The position numbers and the translations under genes are program-made. From positions 1 through 6,430 of the forward strand of contig DAOTZU010000161.1 of NCBI GenBank assembly GCA_034433995.1: 6,430 nucleotides of DNA. Direction: 5' to 3'. Below are positions 4,975 to 6,430 of the stretch, piece after piece. The DNA is from DAOTZU01 sp034433995. Its GTDB lineage: Bacteria; Chloroflexota; Anaerolineae; UBA1429. Position 1 is the stretch's first letter; each line of letters opens with the position of its first letter. Under the pieces are notes generated by a model. The model searched no databases. It saw only the letters and a program-made list of their open reading frames with translations, and had not been told where the DNA came from.

Positions 4975-5913
4975 GTGGCTGAGGCTGTACAGGTGCGGAC
5001 GGTGCCGCGCGCTCACCGGCGCCGCTGGCTCACCATGAGCCGCCGCGAGGCGTTGCATTTTTATCTCTTTATCTCGCCGTGGATGATCGGTTTTCTGGTC
5101 TTTACCGCCGGCCCCATCTTGGCTTCCCTTTATCTCAGCTTCACCGATTATGCCATCGTGGGCGCGCCGGTGTGGAAGGGCTTGGCCAATTACCGCAAGG
5201 CCTTTACCGAGGATCCCCTCTTTTGGAAGTCGTTGGCCAACACAGGGTATTATGTGGGCGTCGGCGTCCCGCTGCGCATCGTCTTTGCCTTTCTCTTGGC
5301 GGCGCTGCTCAACACCGATATCAAAGGGCGGCTGTTTTACCGCGTCACCTATTATATGCCCTCCATCATCCCCGGCGTGGCGGCCTCGGTCCTCTGGCTG
5401 GTCTTGCTCAACCCGCGCCTGGGGCTGATCAACCTGTTGCTCAACCTCATGGGGTTCCCCTCCATCAACTGGCTGGGGAATCCCCTCTACTCCAAGCCGG
5501 CCCTGATTCTCATGAGCCTGTGGGGGGTGGGAGGCAGCATGGTCATCTATTTGGCCGGCTTTCAGAGCATCCCTGACGTGCTCTATGAGGCCGCCCAGAT
5601 CGACGGCGCCGGCGCCTGGGCCAAGTTCTGGCATGTGACCATCCCGCTGATGACGCCGACCCTCCTCTTTAATCTGATCATGCAGATCATCAACTCTTTC
5701 CAGGTCTTTGCCAGTGCCTTTATCATGACCGGCGGCGGGCCGCTGAACTCGACCCTGTTTTATATGCTGCATCTCTATAACAACGCCTTTTCCTTCTTCA
5801 AGATGGGTTATGCCTCCGCCTTGGCCTGGGTCCTGTTCGTGATCATCTTGCTCTTGACCTTGTTGACTTTGAAATGGTCCGAGGCCTGGGTCTTTTACGC
5901 AGGGGGGAGGTGA
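4975..5913 (+). CDS. Carbohydrate ABC transporter permease (MsmF/UgpA/MalF-like, CUT1)
   Basis: Inner-membrane subunit that with the next gene product should form the sugar translocation channel; 312 aa, usual for the family. GTG 4975 is chosen for the strong AGGAGGTG just upstream. A basic cytoplasmic N-terminus (about 1-28) precedes about six hydrophobic helices: near 29-53, 91-113, 126-145, 175-196, 228-250 and 279-299. The permease signature (EAA loop) that docks on the ATPase is clear: YEAAQIDGAGAWAKFWHVTI from residue 204, followed by Pro224, with Glu205, Ala206-207 and Gly211 at their conserved places. The stretch QVFASAFIMTGGGPLNST (243-260), also typical of the family, follows. It lies 111 bp after the binding-protein gene and ends five bases before the second permease, so the two are probably translationally coupled. 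Confidence 0.95.
   Translation: MAEAVQVRTVPRAHRRRWLTMSRREALHFYLFISPWMIGFLVFTAGPILASLYLSFTDYAIVGAPVWKGLANYRKAFTEDPLFWKSLANTGYYVGVGVPLRIVFAFLLAALLNTDIKGRLFYRVTYYMPSIIPGVAASVLWLVLLNPRLGLINLLLNLMGFPSINWLGNPLYSKPALILMSLWGVGGSMVIYLAGFQSIPDVLYEAAQIDGAGAWAKFWHVTIPLMTPTLLFNLIMQIINSFQVFASAFIMTGGGPLNSTLFYMLHLYNNAFSFFKMGYASALAWVLFVIILLLTLLTLKWSEAWVFYAGGR
5905..5913 (+). promoter_or_regulatory. Ribosome binding site of the second permease, overlapping the upstream stop
   Basis: GGGAGGTGA includes the TGA stop of the first permease and lies five bases before ATG 5919. A terminating ribosome would sit directly on the next initiation site, which favours equal expression of the two channel subunits. Confidence 0.8.
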
Positions 5914-5918
5914 GAACG

Positions 5919-6430
5919 ATGCAAAAGAGCTTGGGCATCCGCGCGCAGAGGATCGTCACCCACACCCTCATCCATCTGGTGTTGAGCGCCGGCGCCATCC
6001 TGGTGATGGTGCCCCTCTACTGGATGATCTCCAACTCGTTTAAGCAGATGGTCCATTATTATGACTGGCCGCCCCAGTGGTTCCCCAACCCCATCACCCT
6101 GGAGGCGTACCATCGCTTGTTGGTGGTCTATCCTTGGTTGCGCTTCCTGCGCAATACCCTGCTGATCACCGCCGTGGCCTCCATGGGGACGTTGCTCTCG
6201 TGCACCATCGTGGCCTATGGCTTTACCTTTTTCCGTGCCCCCGGCCGCGATTTCCTCTTTGTCCTCCTGCTGAGCACCATGATGTTGCCCGGCGTGGTGA
6301 CCCTGGTGCCCCATTTCATCCTTTTCCGCATGTTGCACTGGGTAGATACCTATTACCCGTTGACGGTGCCCAGCTTTTTCGGCAGCGCCTTTTACATCTT
6401 TTTGCTGCGCCAGTTTTTCAAGACGTTGCC
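5919..6430 (+). CDS. Carbohydrate ABC transporter permease (MsmG/UgpE/MalG-like, CUT1), 3' end cut by window
   Basis: Second membrane subunit of the importer. From ATG 5919 the frame stays open to the window end, giving 170 full codons of an expected 275-290. A short basic N-terminus is followed by four hydrophobic segments near 14-37, 76-100, 112-134 and 147-167. Family features include VPLYWMISNSFK (31-42), the WPPQWFPNPITLEAY stretch (50-64), FLRNTLLI (76-83), and MMLPGVVTLVPHFILF (121-136), which resembles the MalG/UgpE helix before the coupling loop. The window stops at FFKTLP, just before the place where this family carries its EAA docking loop, so that loop cannot be checked. It starts five bases after the first permease. 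No ATPase gene is seen; CUT1 importers often share one encoded elsewhere. Confidence 0.93.
   Translation, partial: MQKSLGIRAQRIVTHTLIHLVLSAGAILVMVPLYWMISNSFKQMVHYYDWPPQWFPNPITLEAYHRLLVVYPWLRFLRNTLLITAVASMGTLLSCTIVAYGFTFFRAPGRDFLFVLLLSTMMLPGVVTLVPHFILFRMLHWVDTYYPLTVPSFFGSAFYIFLLRQFFKTL

Noticed and set aside
4954..5772. 272-codon open frame on the - strand opposite the first permease
   Set aside because: It is highly polar (Gln, Asp, His, Gly) with no motifs, the expected mirror of a hydrophobic membrane protein on the other strand.
5895..6338. 147-codon open frame on the - strand opposite the second permease
   Set aside because: It has the same mirror-composition pattern; the + strand encodes an evident MalG/UgpE-type permease starting at 5919.
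1..6430. CRISPR array, insertion sequence, prophage, tRNA or toxin-antitoxin elements
   Set aside because: No spaced direct repeats, transposase motifs, terminal inverted repeats, cloverleaf-like segments or small paired ORFs were seen on either strand.

Overview
This window looks like a piece of a Chloroflexota chromosome, probably a thermophilic or Anaerolineae/Caldilineae-like lineage. It is GC-rich, with strong G/C at third codon positions. The solute-binding lipoprotein carries the valine/glutamate/threonine-rich linker (V-E-V-T-R/K-V-V units after a Tat lipoprotein signal) that I associate with that phylum, and the two signalling proteins resemble kinase/receiver families common there. 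The phylum call rests on recognition from memory, not on a search.

Layout. (1) Positions 1-1947, + strand: the 3' part of a membrane-bound hybrid sensor histidine kinase (two visible hydrophobic segments, coiled coil, HisKA, HATPase, a degenerate receiver, then a second receiver). Its start lies outside the window. (2) Positions 1796-3067, - strand: a convergent regulator with an unusual order, an N-terminal helix-turn-helix, a histidine-kinase-like ATPase fold that has lost its H-box and key nucleotide-binding residues, and an intact C-terminal receiver. The 3' ends of these two genes overlap antisense by 152 bp. (3) Positions 3068-3402: a 335-bp region between divergent genes. It holds two well-formed sigma-70-type promoters that face each other, so their transcripts should share about 42 nt of complementary 5' sequence. 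It also holds several candidate operator dyads. (4) Positions 3403-6430, + strand: a CUT1-type carbohydrate ABC importer operon with a Tat/lipobox solute-binding protein, a MsmF/UgpA-like permease, and the first 170 codons of a MsmG/UgpE-like permease cut by the window edge. No ATPase gene is visible. A long GC-rich hairpin sits between the binding protein and the first permease.

Working model (inference): the membrane kinase senses an external or membrane signal and passes phosphate, directly or through its own receiver, to the receiver of the helix-turn-helix/pseudokinase protein. That protein then acts on the shared intergenic region to set expression of itself and of the sugar importer. 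The LacI-like site in the importer leader suggests a second, sugar-responsive control. The most unusual parts are the regulator's domain order with its decayed kinase core, and the promoter arrangement that ties the regulator gene to the transport operon.
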